Shown here one piece after another: positions 26,677 to 38,700 of a DNA stretch of 64,000 nucleotides. The translations under genes were made by a program, and so were the position numbers. How positions within the stretch are numbered: the stretch's first letter is position 1; each line of letters starts with the position of its first letter. The notes under the pieces were generated by a model. It made no database searches and was not told where the DNA came from. It saw only the letters and a program-made list of their open reading frames with translations. This stretch comes from Niastella soli (GTDB lineage Bacteria > Bacteroidota > Bacteroidia > Chitinophagales > Chitinophagaceae), in assembly GCF_017742245.1 (NCBI RefSeq), contig NZ_JAGHKO010000006.1, positions 62,001 through 126,000 of the forward strand. Reading direction: 5' to 3'.

Positions 26677-29600
26677 ATGAAAAAGCAGTTTTATTTTGTC
26701 GGACGGCTATGTCTGCTAAGTTTCCTCGCACTATTTATTTCCATTGAAACATTTTCCCAAAACCGCTCTATTAGCGGTAAGGTGACCGACTCAAAAGACG
26801 GATCACCACTGGCTGGGGTATCAGTTACCTTAAAAGGCCAGACAGTTGGTTCTGCCACTGATATGAATGGTAATTTCAGTATCAGTGTTGCACCGGGGGC
26901 AACCCTGGTGTTTACCCACACCGGTTATGAAGGTTTCCAGGTAAAAGTGGGGCAGGAGGAAACCCTGAACGTACAATTAGTATTAAGTAAAGGCTCCATG
27001 AGCGAAGTGGTGGTAATTGGTTATGGTACCGTAAAGAAGAAAGACCTTACAGGATCTGTAGGTTCGGTCAAAGCTTCGCAACTGCAGGAGCGGCCGGCGG
27101 CTTCAGTGAATGAAGCTTTATCTGGCCGTATTGCGGGTGTACAGGTAACAACCAACTCTGGTCGTCCCGGAGGTCAAACCAGGATCCGTATACGGGGTTT
27201 TAGTTCTATCAATTCATCGAACAACCCGTTGTATGTGGTAGATGGGGTGTATTTACCAATCGGTAACCAAACGTTGAACAGTAACTCTATCGACTACATT
27301 AACCCGAATGATATCGCTTCGGTGGAAGTGCTGAAAGACGCATCTGGTACAGCCATTTATGGAGCCCGTGGCGCCAATGGCGTCGTGCTCATTACCACCA
27401 AACGTGGCACAAACGGGCCAGCTAAGATCACCTATGATGGTAATTATAGTGTACCCACCATTGGGCCCAAAAGAATACATATGCTGAATGCCCAGCAATA
27501 CGTTGATCTTGAAAATCTGGCCTATGATAATATTAAAACGTATGATCCGGACGGTTGGGCTGCCGGTTCTTATTCTAAGGTGGTTGACCCAAGAGTAAAA
27601 AGACAAAGTTTACCCACCATGTTTGATGCCAATGGTAAACCTTTATACAACACCGACTGGCTGGAAGAATCATTACAACATAAACTTTCACAAAATCACC
27701 AGATTGGTGTAACCGGTGGAAGCGATAATAATTTATATGGTTTGTTCCTGAACTATCGCGATGATAATGGCTTGCTGCTTAATTCGTATCTGAAACGGTA
27801 TTCAGCCCGGTTTGTTCTTGATATGAAACCCAAAGACTGGTTCCGGATTGGGGGTAGTTTGAGTTATAATAACCAGGAAGAAAACCTGGTAGATCAGGGT
27901 ACCGGTGGGTTGAACTCTGTGCGCATGATCACAGAAGCATTCCCATTTTTGCCTGTTAAATTTCCTGATGGGACCTGGGGCGATAATTACCTGTACCCAG
28001 GCGCCGAAGGTGGTTCAAATCCTGTGCACATTATGACCGACAGAAAATATATCGTGAACGTGCAGAATATGCTTGGCCATGCTTATGTGAACCTGTTACT
28101 GGGCAATGGTTTTGATATCAAAAGCCAGGTAGGGGTGAGTGTTGTACAAAGACAGGAAAACCAGTTCAGCGGCCGGGGGCTTCATAATATCTCTATGGAC
28201 CAGAACGGTACCGCCAGTATTTTTGACAACAGGGAAATATACTGGTCAAGTGAAACTTTCCTGAACTACAATAAAACCTTTAATGGAGATCACACTGTAA
28301 GTGGTTTAGTGGGGCTTTCCTGGCAGGGAACAAACTATTTTTCTGTTAATGCCAGCTCCCAGAATTTTTCGACCGACTTCTTCCAATATAACAACCTGGG
28401 TGCAGGAAGTGTACAAAACGCATCTATTTCAAACAAAAGCGGTTTTGCTTTCAACTCCTACTTTGGCCGTATAAATTATGGATTCAAACAAAAGTACCTG
28501 GTTACTTTTACTGGTCGTGTTGATGGTAGCTCAAAATTCGGCGACAATCATAAGTTTGCCTTTTTCCCTTCAGGAGCGGTGGCCTGGAATGTCTCCAATG
28601 AAGACTTTCTTAAAGACAACAGAACAGTTTCACACCTTAAACTACGCATCAGTCATGGTTTAACGGGTAACTCAGAGATCAATCCTTATTCATCAGATGC
28701 CACGCTGGGTTCTTATACTGCGGTGTTTAACAACGCCCGGTTCTCCGGGGTTGGAACAGGCAGGTTAGGTAATCCTGATCTGAAATGGGAAAAAACGGCC
28801 CAAACCGATGCGGGTCTTGAACTGGGCTTGTTAGAGAACAGGATCAATTTTGAAGCAGATCTGTACTATCGTAAAACAACTGACATGTTGCTGGAGACGC
28901 CATTACCAAGATCTACCGGCTATCCTTCCTATACGAAAAACGTAGGCAGCATGGAGAACAAGGGGCTTGAGCTTACTTTACGTACGATCAATGTGAAAAC
29001 CCAGGACTTTTCCTGGAACACCACCTTTAATATTTCCTTCAACAAAAATAAAGTGCTTTCGCTGGCAACACCGGCACCCATCTTCTCAGGTAACCCGAAC
29101 TTTTTGTCAAACACCGGGATCATTCAGGTGGGACAGCCAGTTGGTTCATTCTGGGGCCTTATACGGGAAGGCGTATGGACTGAAGCTGAAAGGGCAGAGG
29201 CTGCGAAGTATGTCAGCTACCGCGGTGGTAAACCCATTTTGCCAGGCGATTTAAAATATAAAGATGTAACACCTGATTATCAGATCAACGATCTGGACAG
29301 GGTGATCATTGGTAATGGTAACCCTAAAGGCTGGGGTTCTTTCAGCAACGATTTCTCCTATAAGAACTTTGATCTGTTGCTGGAGATCGGTTTTATGTAT
29401 GGAAACGATGTATTGAATCAATCACACCACTCGGGTGAAGACAGAACCGGTATTGCCAATAGTTATAGTTCTGTACTGGATTATTATCAGGCAGGCAAGA
29501 ACAACAACAATACCATGATCGCTACCATCCGGGATACCAGGGCCGGTTATGTAACCAACGTGGATACCCGTTGGGTGGAAGATGGCTCCTTTATTCGCGG

Positions 29601-29826
29601 TAAGAATTTGTTGCTGGGTTATAATGTGCCCGCCAAAATGTTTGAGCGTCTTAAAATAAACAGGTTACGCGTAACCGCATCTGTGCAAAATTTCTTCCTG
29701 AAAACAAAGTACTCGGGTAATGATCCGGAAGTGACTACTTATAACAATGCCTTTGCACAGGGACAAACATTCTTTGATTATCCCAAGCCAACTACCTATA
29801 TGCTGGGAATAAGTCTTGGATTGTAA
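26677..29826 (+). CDS. SusC/RagA family TonB-linked outer-membrane transporter
   Basis: 1049 residues from ATG 26677; the TTG two codons earlier is unlikely. A signal peptide is cut near IETFSQ. A carboxypeptidase-regulatory-like domain follows at ~27-110 (SISGKVTDSKDGSPLAGVSV), then the TonB-dependent plug with VVVIGYGTVKKKDLTGSV and NPLYVVDGVYLP, and a 22-strand barrel domain. It imports large glycans or peptides with its SusD lid, powered by TonB. No STN domain precedes the regulatory domain, so sigma/anti-sigma signalling is unlikely and control by the adjacent LacI fits. The substrate is unknown. Confidence 0.94.
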   Translation: MKKQFYFVGRLCLLSFLALFISIETFSQNRSISGKVTDSKDGSPLAGVSVTLKGQTVGSATDMNGNFSISVAPGATLVFTHTGYEGFQVKVGQEETLNVQLVLSKGSMSEVVVIGYGTVKKKDLTGSVGSVKASQLQERPAASVNEALSGRIAGVQVTTNSGRPGGQTRIRIRGFSSINSSNNPLYVVDGVYLPIGNQTLNSNSIDYINPNDIASVEVLKDASGTAIYGARGANGVVLITTKRGTNGPAKITYDGNYSVPTIGPKRIHMLNAQQYVDLENLAYDNIKTYDPDGWAAGSYSKVVDPRVKRQSLPTMFDANGKPLYNTDWLEESLQHKLSQNHQIGVTGGSDNNLYGLFLNYRDDNGLLLNSYLKRYSARFVLDMKPKDWFRIGGSLSYNNQEENLVDQGTGGLNSVRMITEAFPFLPVKFPDGTWGDNYLYPGAEGGSNPVHIMTDRKYIVNVQNMLGHAYVNLLLGNGFDIKSQVGVSVVQRQENQFSGRGLHNISMDQNGTASIFDNREIYWSSETFLNYNKTFNGDHTVSGLVGLSWQGTNYFSVNASSQNFSTDFFQYNNLGAGSVQNASISNKSGFAFNSYFGRINYGFKQKYLVTFTGRVDGSSKFGDNHKFAFFPSGAVAWNVSNEDFLKDNRTVSHLKLRISHGLTGNSEINPYSSDATLGSYTAVFNNARFSGVGTGRLGNPDLKWEKTAQTDAGLELGLLENRINFEADLYYRKTTDMLLETPLPRSTGYPSYTKNVGSMENKGLELTLRTINVKTQDFSWNTTFNISFNKNKVLSLATPAPIFSGNPNFLSNTGIIQVGQPVGSFWGLIREGVWTEAERAEAAKYVSYRGGKPILPGDLKYKDVTPDYQINDLDRVIIGNGNPKGWGSFSNDFSYKNFDLLLEIGFMYGNDVLNQSHHSGEDRTGIANSYSSVLDYYQAGKNNNNTMIATIRDTRAGYVTNVDTRWVEDGSFIRGKNLLLGYNVPAKMFERLKINRLRVTASVQNFFLKTKYSGNDPEVTTYNNAFAQGQTFFDYPKPTTYMLGISLGL

Positions 29827-29849
29827 AATTTAACATTAAACAAGCTCGT

Positions 29850-31406
29850 ATGAAATTCTGCAAGATTAACTCGCTATATATTCTACTTGTATGTGCCTTT
29901 GCCGTATCAGCCACGGGTTGTAAAAAATGGCTGGTAGAAGAGGATAAGGACCCATCGAACCTTTCGCCCGACAACTATTATACATTGCCCGGTCACGCAG
30001 ATGCCGCCATTGCGGCTGCGTACGAAAGAACCCGTTTTTTTGCTGAAGGCGCGGGGATCTTTGCCAATAATTTTTCCATGCTGGAAATGCCAACAGGTAC
30101 GGCCAAAACTGAAACAGGACAAAATACTGATCTGAACAACCTGCTTGGTCTTAGTTACAATGGCGATAATGTGTTTGTGTTGAACTGGTGGACATCTCTT
30201 TACCGGGTTATTGCCCAAACCAACCTGGTATTAGACAAAGTTCCAGGTATAGTAATGGACGATGCAAGAAAGAAATCGGTATTGGGCGAAGCGCATTTTT
30301 TACGCGCCTGGTCCTATTTTTACCTGGTTCGCCTGTATGGAGATGTGCCTTTAATGACCACTTCCGTTTTATCAGCAACTGATGCCTCTGTATATACTGG
30401 CCGAACCTTGAAAGATTCTGTTTATATGCAGATAGTAGCGGATCTGAAAGATGCCGAAGGCTCGGGGTTGCCCTGGACCGATAATAGCGGTCGTGTTTCA
30501 CTGGGCGCCGTAAAGTCGTTGCTGGCCGAAGTATATTTAACTATGGCCGGTTATCCGATGAATAAAGGAAAAGCTTATTATCAGCTGGCAGCCGATAAAG
30601 CAAAAGAGGTAATTGACAGTAAGAAGTTTACGCTTTTTGCGGATTACAATAGCCTGCACGATGAAAAACAGGAAAATACAGGAGAGCAGATCTTTGAAAT
30701 TCAATTCCTGGGTGGCGTGGCCAATAATAACAACCAGGCCAACCTGTTGCCCAACTTCAAGAATGTGTCGGCTTATGGCACAGAAGTAGGGTCTACGACA
30801 CCTACCCTTCAATTTTACAATTCATTTGAACCGGGTGACAAGAGAACAATAGACCGTCAGGGGTTCTTTTATAAATCCTATTACGATGGTGGTTTTGATA
30901 CGTTGAAGCAGTTGGGCGCCCCCTATATTTATAAACATTTTGATATTGGCGCCAACGGCACCGCCGGGGTAACAGGTACAGCCATCAGCGGGTTGAACTG
31001 GATGAACATCCGGTACGCCCAGGTGCTGCTGACCTATGCCGAGGCGCAGAATGAAGCAGGTACTTTACCCAATCAGGATGCCGTAAATGCTTTAAAAAGC
31101 ATCCGCGACCGGGCAGGTCTGATAACCGGCCTGCTGGGCAGCTATACCCAGGCTTCTTTCCGGGATGCTGTGTGGAAGGAACGCTGGCATGAGCTGTGTT
31201 ATGAGGGGATTACCTGGTTCGATATGGTGCGGTTGAAAAAAGCGTATAATGAGACCAACAACAATTTTGAGGAGTTTGAAGGTCATAAATTGCCTGAAAG
31301 CGGACAGACACTCACCAAAAAGCATTTGTTGTTCCCGCTGCCTACCCTTGAAATGCAAAATAATCCTAAGCTGAGACCTCAAAATGATGGATACCCCGGG
31401 GTTTAA
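29850..31406 (+). CDS. SusD/RagB family nutrient-binding lipoprotein
   Basis: 518 residues. The lipoprotein signal peptide ends AVSATGC with the lipidated Cys near residue 24. The SusD-like N-terminal domain follows (TPR helices with LVLDKVPGI, AHFLRAWSYFYLVRLYGDVPL), and the RagB/SusD C-terminal part ends WKERWHELCYEGITWFDMVRL and HLLFPLPTLEMQNNPKL. It caps SusC and captures the substrate at the cell surface. It starts 23 bp after susC. No glycosidase or peptidase gene follows; a terminator does. Confidence 0.94.
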   Translation: MKFCKINSLYILLVCAFAVSATGCKKWLVEEDKDPSNLSPDNYYTLPGHADAAIAAAYERTRFFAEGAGIFANNFSMLEMPTGTAKTETGQNTDLNNLLGLSYNGDNVFVLNWWTSLYRVIAQTNLVLDKVPGIVMDDARKKSVLGEAHFLRAWSYFYLVRLYGDVPLMTTSVLSATDASVYTGRTLKDSVYMQIVADLKDAEGSGLPWTDNSGRVSLGAVKSLLAEVYLTMAGYPMNKGKAYYQLAADKAKEVIDSKKFTLFADYNSLHDEKQENTGEQIFEIQFLGGVANNNNQANLLPNFKNVSAYGTEVGSTTPTLQFYNSFEPGDKRTIDRQGFFYKSYYDGGFDTLKQLGAPYIYKHFDIGANGTAGVTGTAISGLNWMNIRYAQVLLTYAEAQNEAGTLPNQDAVNALKSIRDRAGLITGLLGSYTQASFRDAVWKERWHELCYEGITWFDMVRLKKAYNETNNNFEEFEGHKLPESGQTLTKKHLLFPLPTLEMQNNPKLRPQNDGYPGV

Positions 31407-31432
31407 GTTTAAGAAATAAGAAGGTATTTAAT

Positions 31433-31468
31433 AAGCCGCAAAGGACATCCTCCTTTGCGGCTTTGTTT
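31433..31468 (+). terminator. susD terminator
   Basis: 13-bp perfect stem (31433-31445 with 31451-31463), loop CATCC, followed by TGTTTTT. It insulates rpoB from the sus block. Confidence 0.9.
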
Positions 31469-31613
31469 TTGGCCAGGTTTATCCCATTTTGGTAAAATCA
31501 GAAGAAGTACGTACATTCAGTACATGGAAAAACAACTATACACTCTATTTTTCAATGCTTTACAGACAGAAAAAAAATTACAGGGGTGGCGACAGGATAA
31601 TGTGAATAAATTA

Positions 31614-31643
31614 TTGTCCATTTAGGTATATTTCTTACCTTTG
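31614..31643 (+). promoter_or_regulatory. Promoter of rpoBC
   Basis: TTG 31614-31616, 19 bp, TACCTTTG 31636-31643, then CCCTCC. A full match to the Bacteroidota consensus, with the same spacing as the rplK promoter. Confidence 0.82.
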
Positions 31644-31846
31644 CCCTCCATTTTTCACAAAAGCTAATTAGCAGAGGTACGTTGCTACAAGCGCAATTTA
31701 ACATAACTGCCTCTTTTTTAATTCTTTGGGAGTTTAACCTTTACAGTTCAACCAGAACGAAAAAGGAGTAAAATTCTCAAGGAAAATTTTTTTTGTCTAT
31801 AGATGTTTTGTCGTACGAATAATTAAAAAAACCGGTTTTAAGCAAT

Positions 31847-34800
31847 ATGTCTTCAACAAAACTGTCAACAAGGGTCAACTTCGGGAAAATTAAAAACCTT
31901 TCTGAAGCACCTGACTTACTAGAAGTACAAATTCAATCGTTCAAAGAGTTTTTCCAGTTAGAAACTACGCCTGATAAGCGTAACATTGAAGGGTTGTTTA
32001 AGGTATTTAAGGAGAACTTTCCCATTACAGATACACGAAACATATTCGTGCTGGAATTTCTGGATTATTTCATCGACCCGCCCCGTTACACTATTGAGGA
32101 GTGTATGGAGCGCGGATTAACATATGCCGTTCCTCTTAAGGCGAAACTCAGGTTGAGCTGTAATGATGAAGAGCACGTTGACTTCCAGACCATCGTTCAG
32201 GATGTGTTCCTGGGAAACATTCCTTACATGACCCCTCGCGGTACCTTCGTTATCAACGGAGCTGAGCGCGTGGTGGTTTCTCAATTACACCGTTCACCTG
32301 GTGTATTCTTCGGTCAGTCAATTCACCCCAACGGTACCAAGATCTATTCTGCCCGCGTAATTCCTTTTAAAGGTGCGTGGATGGAGTTCGCTACCGATAT
32401 CAACAACGTGATGTATGCGTACATCGACCGTAAGAAGAAATTCCCGGTTACTACGCTGTTGCGTTCAATCGGTTACGAAACCGATAAAGACATCCTGGAG
32501 CTGTTCGGTATGGCCGACGAAGTAAAAGGCGATAAAAAATCACTGCAGAAATATCTGGGCAAACGCCTGGCTGCCCGTGTGTTAAGAACATGGGTTGAAG
32601 ATTTCGTGGATGAAGATACCGGTGAGGTAGTGTCTATTGAAAGAAACGAGGTAGTGCTGGAACGCGATACCGTGCTGGATGAAGAAGCAGTAGACATGAT
32701 CGCTGATATGGATGTGAAGAGCGTATTTGTGCAGAAAGAAGATGTAGGTGGTGACTACGCTATCATCTATAACACCCTTAATAAAGATACTTCAAACAGT
32801 GAGCTGGAAGCCGTTCAGCACATCTACCGCCAGTTGCGCGGTGCCGATGCGCCGGATGATGAAACAGCCCGCGGTATCATTGATAAATTGTTCTTTAGCG
32901 ACAAACGGTACGATTTAGGAGAAGTAGGTCGCTACAAGATCAACCGCAAGCTGATGCTGAATCAGCCGCTCGATCAAAAGACCTTAACTAAAGAAGATAT
33001 CATCGAGATCATCAAATACCTGGTTCGTTTAACCAATGGTAAAGCGGAAATCGATGACATCGATCACCTGAGCAACCGTCGTGTACGTACTGTAGGTGAG
33101 CAGTTATATGCTCAGTTCGGTGTTGGTTTGGCCCGTATGGCCCGTACCATCCGCGAAAGAATGAACGTACGCGATAATGAGGTGTTCACCCCGGTTGACC
33201 TGATCAACGCCAGAACGTTGTCATCAGTGATCAACTCCTTCTTTGGTACCTCTCAGTTGTCACAGTTCCTTGACCAAACCAACCCGCTGAGTGAGATCAC
33301 GCACAAGCGTCGTATCTCCGCACTCGGACCCGGTGGTTTGAGCCGTGAAAGAGCCGGTTTCGAGGTTCGTGACGTACACTATAGCCACTACGGCCGTTTG
33401 TGTACCATTGAAACTCCTGAAGGTCCGAACATCGGTTTGATCTCTACGCTTTGCGTACACGCCAAGATCAACGAAATGGGCTTTATTGAAACGCCTTACC
33501 ATAAAGTAGATAACGGAAAGGTTGACCTGAAAAAGCTCACCTTCCTGAGTGCTGAAGAAGAAGACAATGCCAAGATCGCCCAGGCAAGCTCGCCGCTAGA
33601 TGAGAAAGGCCACTTCGTGGAAGAGAAGATCACCAGCCGTCAAACCGGCGACTTCCCGATCCTCGATCAAAATGAAGTGGAGTTCATGGACGTAGCGCCC
33701 AACCAGATCGTAGGTTTGAGTGCTTCCCTGATCCCCTTCCTTGAGCATGATGACGCCAACCGTGCGCTGATGGGATCAAACATGCAACGTCAGGCTGTAC
33801 CGCTGATCCGTCCTGAAAGCCCGATTGTGGGTACAGGTCTGGAAGCTAAAGCTGCCCGCGATGCCCGTGTACAGATCCTGTCTGAAGGCGAAGGTGTGGT
33901 AGAGTACGTTGATGGTAGTGAAATTCACGTTCGCTACGACCGTACCGAAGCTGACCGTTTGGTGAGCTTTGAAGATGACCTGAAAGTTTACAGACTGACC
34001 AAATTCATAAAAACCAACCAGGAAACCTGTATCAACCACAAGCCTGCTGTTAGAAAAGGACAACGCATGAAAAAAGGCGACTTCCTTACAGAAGGTTATG
34101 CGGTACAGGGTGGTGAACTGGCACTGGGCCGTAACCTGAAAGTGGCGTTCATGCCATGGAAAGGGTACAACTTCGAGGATGCCATCGTAATCAGCGAAAG
34201 AGTAGCCAAGGAAGACCTGTTCACTTCTATTCACATTTCTGAATATGAACTGGAAGTACGTGATACCAAACTGGGTGAAGAAGAGCTGACACCTGATATT
34301 CCAAACGTATCGGAAGAAGCTACTAAAGACCTGGATGAAAATGGTATCATTCGTTTAGGTGCCGCTATTAAAGAAGGCGATATCCTGATCGGTAAGATCA
34401 CTCCTAAAGGAGAAAGCGATCCTACACCAGAAGAAAAACTGTTACGCGCCATCTTCGGTGACAAAGCCGGTGATGCCAAAGATGCTTCTTTGAAAGCGCC
34501 AAACGGGGTAGAAGGTGTTGTGATCGGTAAAAAGCTGTTCCAACGCGCCAAAAAGGACAAGAACGCGAAGATCCGTGAGAAGGCCGCTCTGGAAAAGCTG
34601 GAAAAAGTGCACGAAAAAAACGAAGAAGACCTGAAAGAAGAATTGTTGAACAAGCTGCAAACGCTGTTGAAAGACAAAGCTTCTGCTGGTGTAAACAACA
34701 ACTTCGGTGAAGTGCAGATCGGTAAAGGCGCCAGATTCAATCCGAAGAACCTTGGTTCTATTGACTACCAGAACGTAAACCCACTGGGTTGGACTGGTGA

Positions 34801-35650
34801 CGCTTCAATCGATGATGCCATCAATACCTTGTTGCACAACTATAATATCAAGTACAACGAAGAACTGGGTAGATATAAGAGAGAGAAATTCAACATTTCA
34901 ATCGGTGACGAGTTACCTGCTGGTGTGTTGAAGCTGGCTAAAGTATACCTGGCTGTTAAGCGTAAGCTGAAAGTGGGTGATAAAATGGCCGGTCGCCACG
35001 GTAACAAAGGTATCGTTGCCAAGATTGTACGTTTGGAAGACATGCCGTTCCTGGAAGATGGCACTCCGGTTGATATTGTGTTGAACCCACTGGGGGTACC
35101 TTCCCGTATGAACCTGGGCCAGATCTATGAAACTGTATTAGGCTGGGCCGGTTTGAAAATGGGTGTGAAGTTCGCTACACCGATCTTCGATGGTGCTACA
35201 ACTGATGAAATAGCCCAGAACATCAATAACGCAGGCTTACCAAGTTTCGGCCATACACACTTGTATGATGGTGAAACCGGTGACCGCTTCCACCAGAAAG
35301 CAACCGTAGGTGTGATCTACATGATCAAACTGCACCACATGGTTGATGATAAGATGCACGCCCGTTCAATCGGACCCTACAGTCTTATCACGCAACAGCC
35401 TCTGGGTGGTAAAGCTCAGTTCGGTGGTCAGCGTTTTGGTGAGATGGAGGTTTGGGCACTGGAAGCTTATGGTGCTTCAAACATCCTGCAGGAATTGCTC
35501 ACAATTAAATCGGATGATATTATCGGCCGTGCAAAAACCTATGAGGCAATTGTTAAAGGTGATAATATCCCAAGAGCCGGTATTCCAGAGTCGTTCAATG
35601 TATTGGTGCATGAATTGAGAGGATTGGGGCTTGACCTGAAATTTGAATAA
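31847..35650 (+). CDS. rpoB: RNA polymerase beta subunit
   Basis: 1267 residues, the Bacteroidota size. The rifampicin-pocket region at ~464-500 reads [20 protein letters not shown] and then RISALGPGG; the positions matching E. coli D516, H526 and S531 are unmutated. The C-terminal part has [19 protein letters not shown] and [25 protein letters not shown] in pieces typical of the active-centre and switch regions. It has its own promoter, because a lacI-susCD block separates it from rplL. rpoC follows after 130 bp with a hairpin in the gap. Confidence 0.98.
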   Translation: MSSTKLSTRVNFGKIKNLSEAPDLLEVQIQSFKEFFQLETTPDKRNIEGLFKVFKENFPITDTRNIFVLEFLDYFIDPPRYTIEECMERGLTYAVPLKAKLRLSCNDEEHVDFQTIVQDVFLGNIPYMTPRGTFVINGAERVVVSQLHRSPGVFFGQSIHPNGTKIYSARVIPFKGAWMEFATDINNVMYAYIDRKKKFPVTTLLRSIGYETDKDILELFGMADEVKGDKKSLQKYLGKRLAARVLRTWVEDFVDEDTGEVVSIERNEVVLERDTVLDEEAVDMIADMDVKSVFVQKEDVGGDYAIIYNTLNKDTSNSELEAVQHIYRQLRGADAPDDETARGIIDKLFFSDKRYDLGEVGRYKINRKLMLNQPLDQKTLTKEDIIEIIKYLVRLTNGKAEIDDIDHLSNRRVRTVGEQLYAQFGVGLARMARTIRERMNVRDNEVFTPVDLINARTLSSVINSFFGTSQLSQFLDQTNPLSEITHKRRISALGPGGLSRERAGFEVRDVHYSHYGRLCTIETPEGPNIGLISTLCVHAKINEMGFIETPYHKVDNGKVDLKKLTFLSAEEEDNAKIAQASSPLDEKGHFVEEKITSRQTGDFPILDQNEVEFMDVAPNQIVGLSASLIPFLEHDDANRALMGSNMQRQAVPLIRPESPIVGTGLEAKAARDARVQILSEGEGVVEYVDGSEIHVRYDRTEADRLVSFEDDLKVYRLTKFIKTNQETCINHKPAVRKGQRMKKGDFLTEGYAVQGGELALGRNLKVAFMPWKGYNFEDAIVISERVAKEDLFTSIHISEYELEVRDTKLGEEELTPDIPNVSEEATKDLDENGIIRLGAAIKEGDILIGKITPKGESDPTPEEKLLRAIFGDKAGDAKDASLKAPNGVEGVVIGKKLFQRAKKDKNAKIREKAALEKLEKVHEKNEEDLKEELLNKLQTLLKDKASAGVNNNFGEVQIGKGARFNPKNLGSIDYQNVNPLGWTGDASIDDAINTLLHNYNIKYNEELGRYKREKFNISIGDELPAGVLKLAKVYLAVKRKLKVGDKMAGRHGNKGIVAKIVRLEDMPFLEDGTPVDIVLNPLGVPSRMNLGQIYETVLGWAGLKMGVKFATPIFDGATTDEIAQNINNAGLPSFGHTHLYDGETGDRFHQKATVGVIYMIKLHHMVDDKMHARSIGPYSLITQQPLGGKAQFGGQRFGEMEVWALEAYGASNILQELLTIKSDDIIGRAKTYEAIVKGDNIPRAGIPESFNVLVHELRGLGLDLKFE

Positions 35651-35670
35651 TATTTTATTTAGCGATTTCT

Positions 35671-35712
35671 GATTTAGAGAATTCGGGATTTAAATTCCGG
35701 GTTCTCTAAATC
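35671..35712 (+). other. Long hairpin between rpoB and rpoC
   Basis: 16-bp stem with two G-U pairs (35671-35686 with 35697-35712) and a 10-nt AT loop. No T-run follows, so it is more likely an mRNA-processing or pausing site than a terminator. Confidence 0.65.
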
Positions 35713-35780
35713 TCAAAATAAGAGATCCGACTTCAGGCAGGGTACCAATAATTTTAAATCTGAAATAAGACAATCAAAAT

Positions 35781-38700
35781 ATGGCTATTAAAAAAGATAA
35801 TCGTCCCAGAGCCACATTTTCCAAGATCACTATCGGGCTGGCTTCACCAGATTCCATTTTGGAACGCAGCTACGGTGAGGTCTTGAAACCTGAAACCATT
35901 AACTATCGTACATACAAACCCGAGCGTGATGGTTTATTCTGCGAACGTATTTTCGGACCTGTAAAAGATTATGAGTGCGCGTGCGGTAAGTATAAGCGTA
36001 TCCGTTATAAAGGGATCGTGTGCGACCGTTGCGGTGTTGAAGTAACTGAAAAGAAAGTACGTCGTGAGCGCATGGGCCACATTAAACTGGTGGTTCCTGT
36101 AGTACACATCTGGTATTTCAAAAGCTTACCTAATAAAATTGGTTACCTGTTGGGTGTTAGCTCCAAAAAGCTGGAGAGCATCGTTTACTACGAGCGTTTT
36201 GTAGTAATTCAACCAGGTATCCGGGAAGATCGTAACCTGAAATCAGGTGATCTGTTAACTGAAGAAGAATACCTGGAAATACTGGAGAACCTGCCTAAGG
36301 AGAACCAGTACTTACCAGACGAAGATCCTCAAAAATTCATTGCAAAGATGGGTGCCGAAGCGGTACACGATCTGTTGCAAAGAATTGAACTGGACAGCTT
36401 ATCATTCGACCTGCGTAACGCCGCTGCTACCGAAACTTCACAGCAACGTAAAGCCGATGCCTTGAAGCGTTTGAGTGTGGTAGAAGCATTCCGCGAGGCC
36501 AATGGTCGCATCACCAACCGCCCTGAGTGGATGGTAATGCAATACATCCCGGTTATTCCACCAGAACTGCGTCCGTTAGTTCCCCTGGATGGTGGTCGTT
36601 TCGCTTCATCTGATCTGAACGACCTGTATCGCCGGGTGATCATTCGTAATAACCGGTTAAAAAGATTATTAGAGATCAAAGCCCCTGAGGTGATCTTACG
36701 TAACGAAAAACGTATGCTTCAGGAAGCGGTTGACTCTCTGTTCGATAACTCACGTAAATCAAACGCCGTTAAAGCTGAAGGTGGTCGCGCATTGAAATCT
36801 CTGAGCGACGTACTGAAAGGTAAACAAGGACGTTTCCGTCAGAACCTGTTGGGTAAACGTGTTGACTACTCAGGTCGTTCTGTAATCGTGGTAGGTCCTG
36901 AACTGAAGCTGCACGAGTGTGGTTTACCGAAAGATATGGCGGCTGAATTGTTCAAACCGTTCATCATTCGGAAACTGATTGAAAGAGGTATTGTAAAAAC
37001 TGTAAAATCGGCTCGTAAGCTGGTTGATAGAAAGGAAGCAGTGGTTTGGGATATCCTTGAAAATATCCTTAAGGGTCACCCGGTTATGTTAAACCGTGCC
37101 CCAACGCTCCACCGTTTGTCAATCCAGGCCTTCCAGCCTAAATTGATTGAAGGTAAAGCGATCCAGCTGCACCCGCTGGTGTGTTCGGCGTTCAACGCTG
37201 ACTTTGACGGTGACCAGATGGCGGTTCACGTGCCTTTGAGCAATGCGGCCGTTCTGGAAGCCCAGCTGTTGATGCTTTCTTCTCATAACATTTTGAACCC
37301 GCAGAATGGTGCGCCAATGACCCTGCCTTCACAGGACATGGTACTCGGTCTGTACTACATTACCAAGGGTAAAAAATCAACTGAAACCGAAATTATCCGT
37401 GGTGAAGGCAAAGCCTTCTATAGCACCGAAGAGGTGATCATCGCTTACAACGAGGACCGCGTTGACCTTCACGCTCACATTAAAGTGAAAGTGGATGTTC
37501 GTAACAACGAAGGTAATATCGTTAGAAAGCTGACTGAGACCACCGTAGGTCGTGTAATCTTCAACGAATTCGTTCCGAAGGAAGTGGGTTACATCAACGC
37601 CCTGCTCACGAAAAAGAGCTTGCGTGAGATCATCGGTGACATCATTACCATCACCAACGTACCTAAAACAGCCAAGTTCCTTGATGATATCAAACAACTT
37701 GGTTTCCGTACGGCCTTCCGTGGTGGTCTGTCATTCAGTATCAATGACCTCATCATCCCATCTATCAAAGGCGATGTGCTTGACCAGGCAAAAGGTGAAG
37801 TAGACGAGGTGTGGGATAACTATAACATGGGTCTTATCACCAACAACGAGCGGTATAATCAGATCGTAGACATCTGGTCACGTGTGGATACCCGTATTAC
37901 TGAAACGTTGATCCGTGAGCTCAGCACCGATAAACAGGGCTTCAACTCTGTATACATGATGCTTGACTCCGGAGCCCGTGGTTCCAAACAGCAGATCAAA
38001 CAGCTGTGCGGTATCAGAGGTCTGATGGCGAAACCCAGAAAATCAGGTTCAAGCGGAAGTGAGATCATCGAAAACCCGATCCTCTCTAACTTTAAAGGTG
38101 GTCTGAACGTATTGGATTACTTCATCTCTACGCACGGTGCTCGTAAAGGTCTTGCGGATACGGCCCTTAAAACGGCTGATGCCGGTTACCTGACCCGTCG
38201 TTTGGTTGACGTAGCACAGGACGTGGTAATTACAGAAGAAGATTGCGGTACGCTGCGTGGTATTGCCACCAGTGCATTAAAAGATAATGAAGAAATAGTA
38301 GAGCCGCTGTACGACCGTATCATTGGCCGTACTTCACTCCACAACGTATACAACCCGCAAAACGATACACTCATCGTTGGCGCCGGACAGGAGATCAATG
38401 AAGAGATCGGCAAACTAATTGAAGAAGCCGGTATTGAAACTGTTGAGATCCGTTCGGTATTGACTTGCGAAAGCAAACGCGGTGTGTGTGTAAAATGTTA
38501 CGGTAAGAACCTGGCTACGGGTAACCGCGCTCAAAAAGGTGATGCGGTTGGTATCATCGCCGCCCAGTCAATCGGTGAGCCTGGTACACAGTTGACCCTG
38601 CGTACCTTCCACGTGGGTGGTGTTGCCGGATCTGCATCAGTTGAGTCTTCACTCACTGCCAAATTCGATGGAACCATTCAGTTTGACGGTTTGCGTACAG

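Larger units (their letters stand above)
31407..31846. other. susD-rpoB intergenic region, 440 bp
   Basis: Holds the susD terminator, about 150 bp with no visible structure, the rpoB promoter and a ~200-nt rpoB leader. No gene. Confidence 0.65.

Noticed and set aside
31847-35650. Rifampicin-resistance substitutions in RpoB
   Set aside because: The resistance-determining region matches the sensitive consensus at the key positions.
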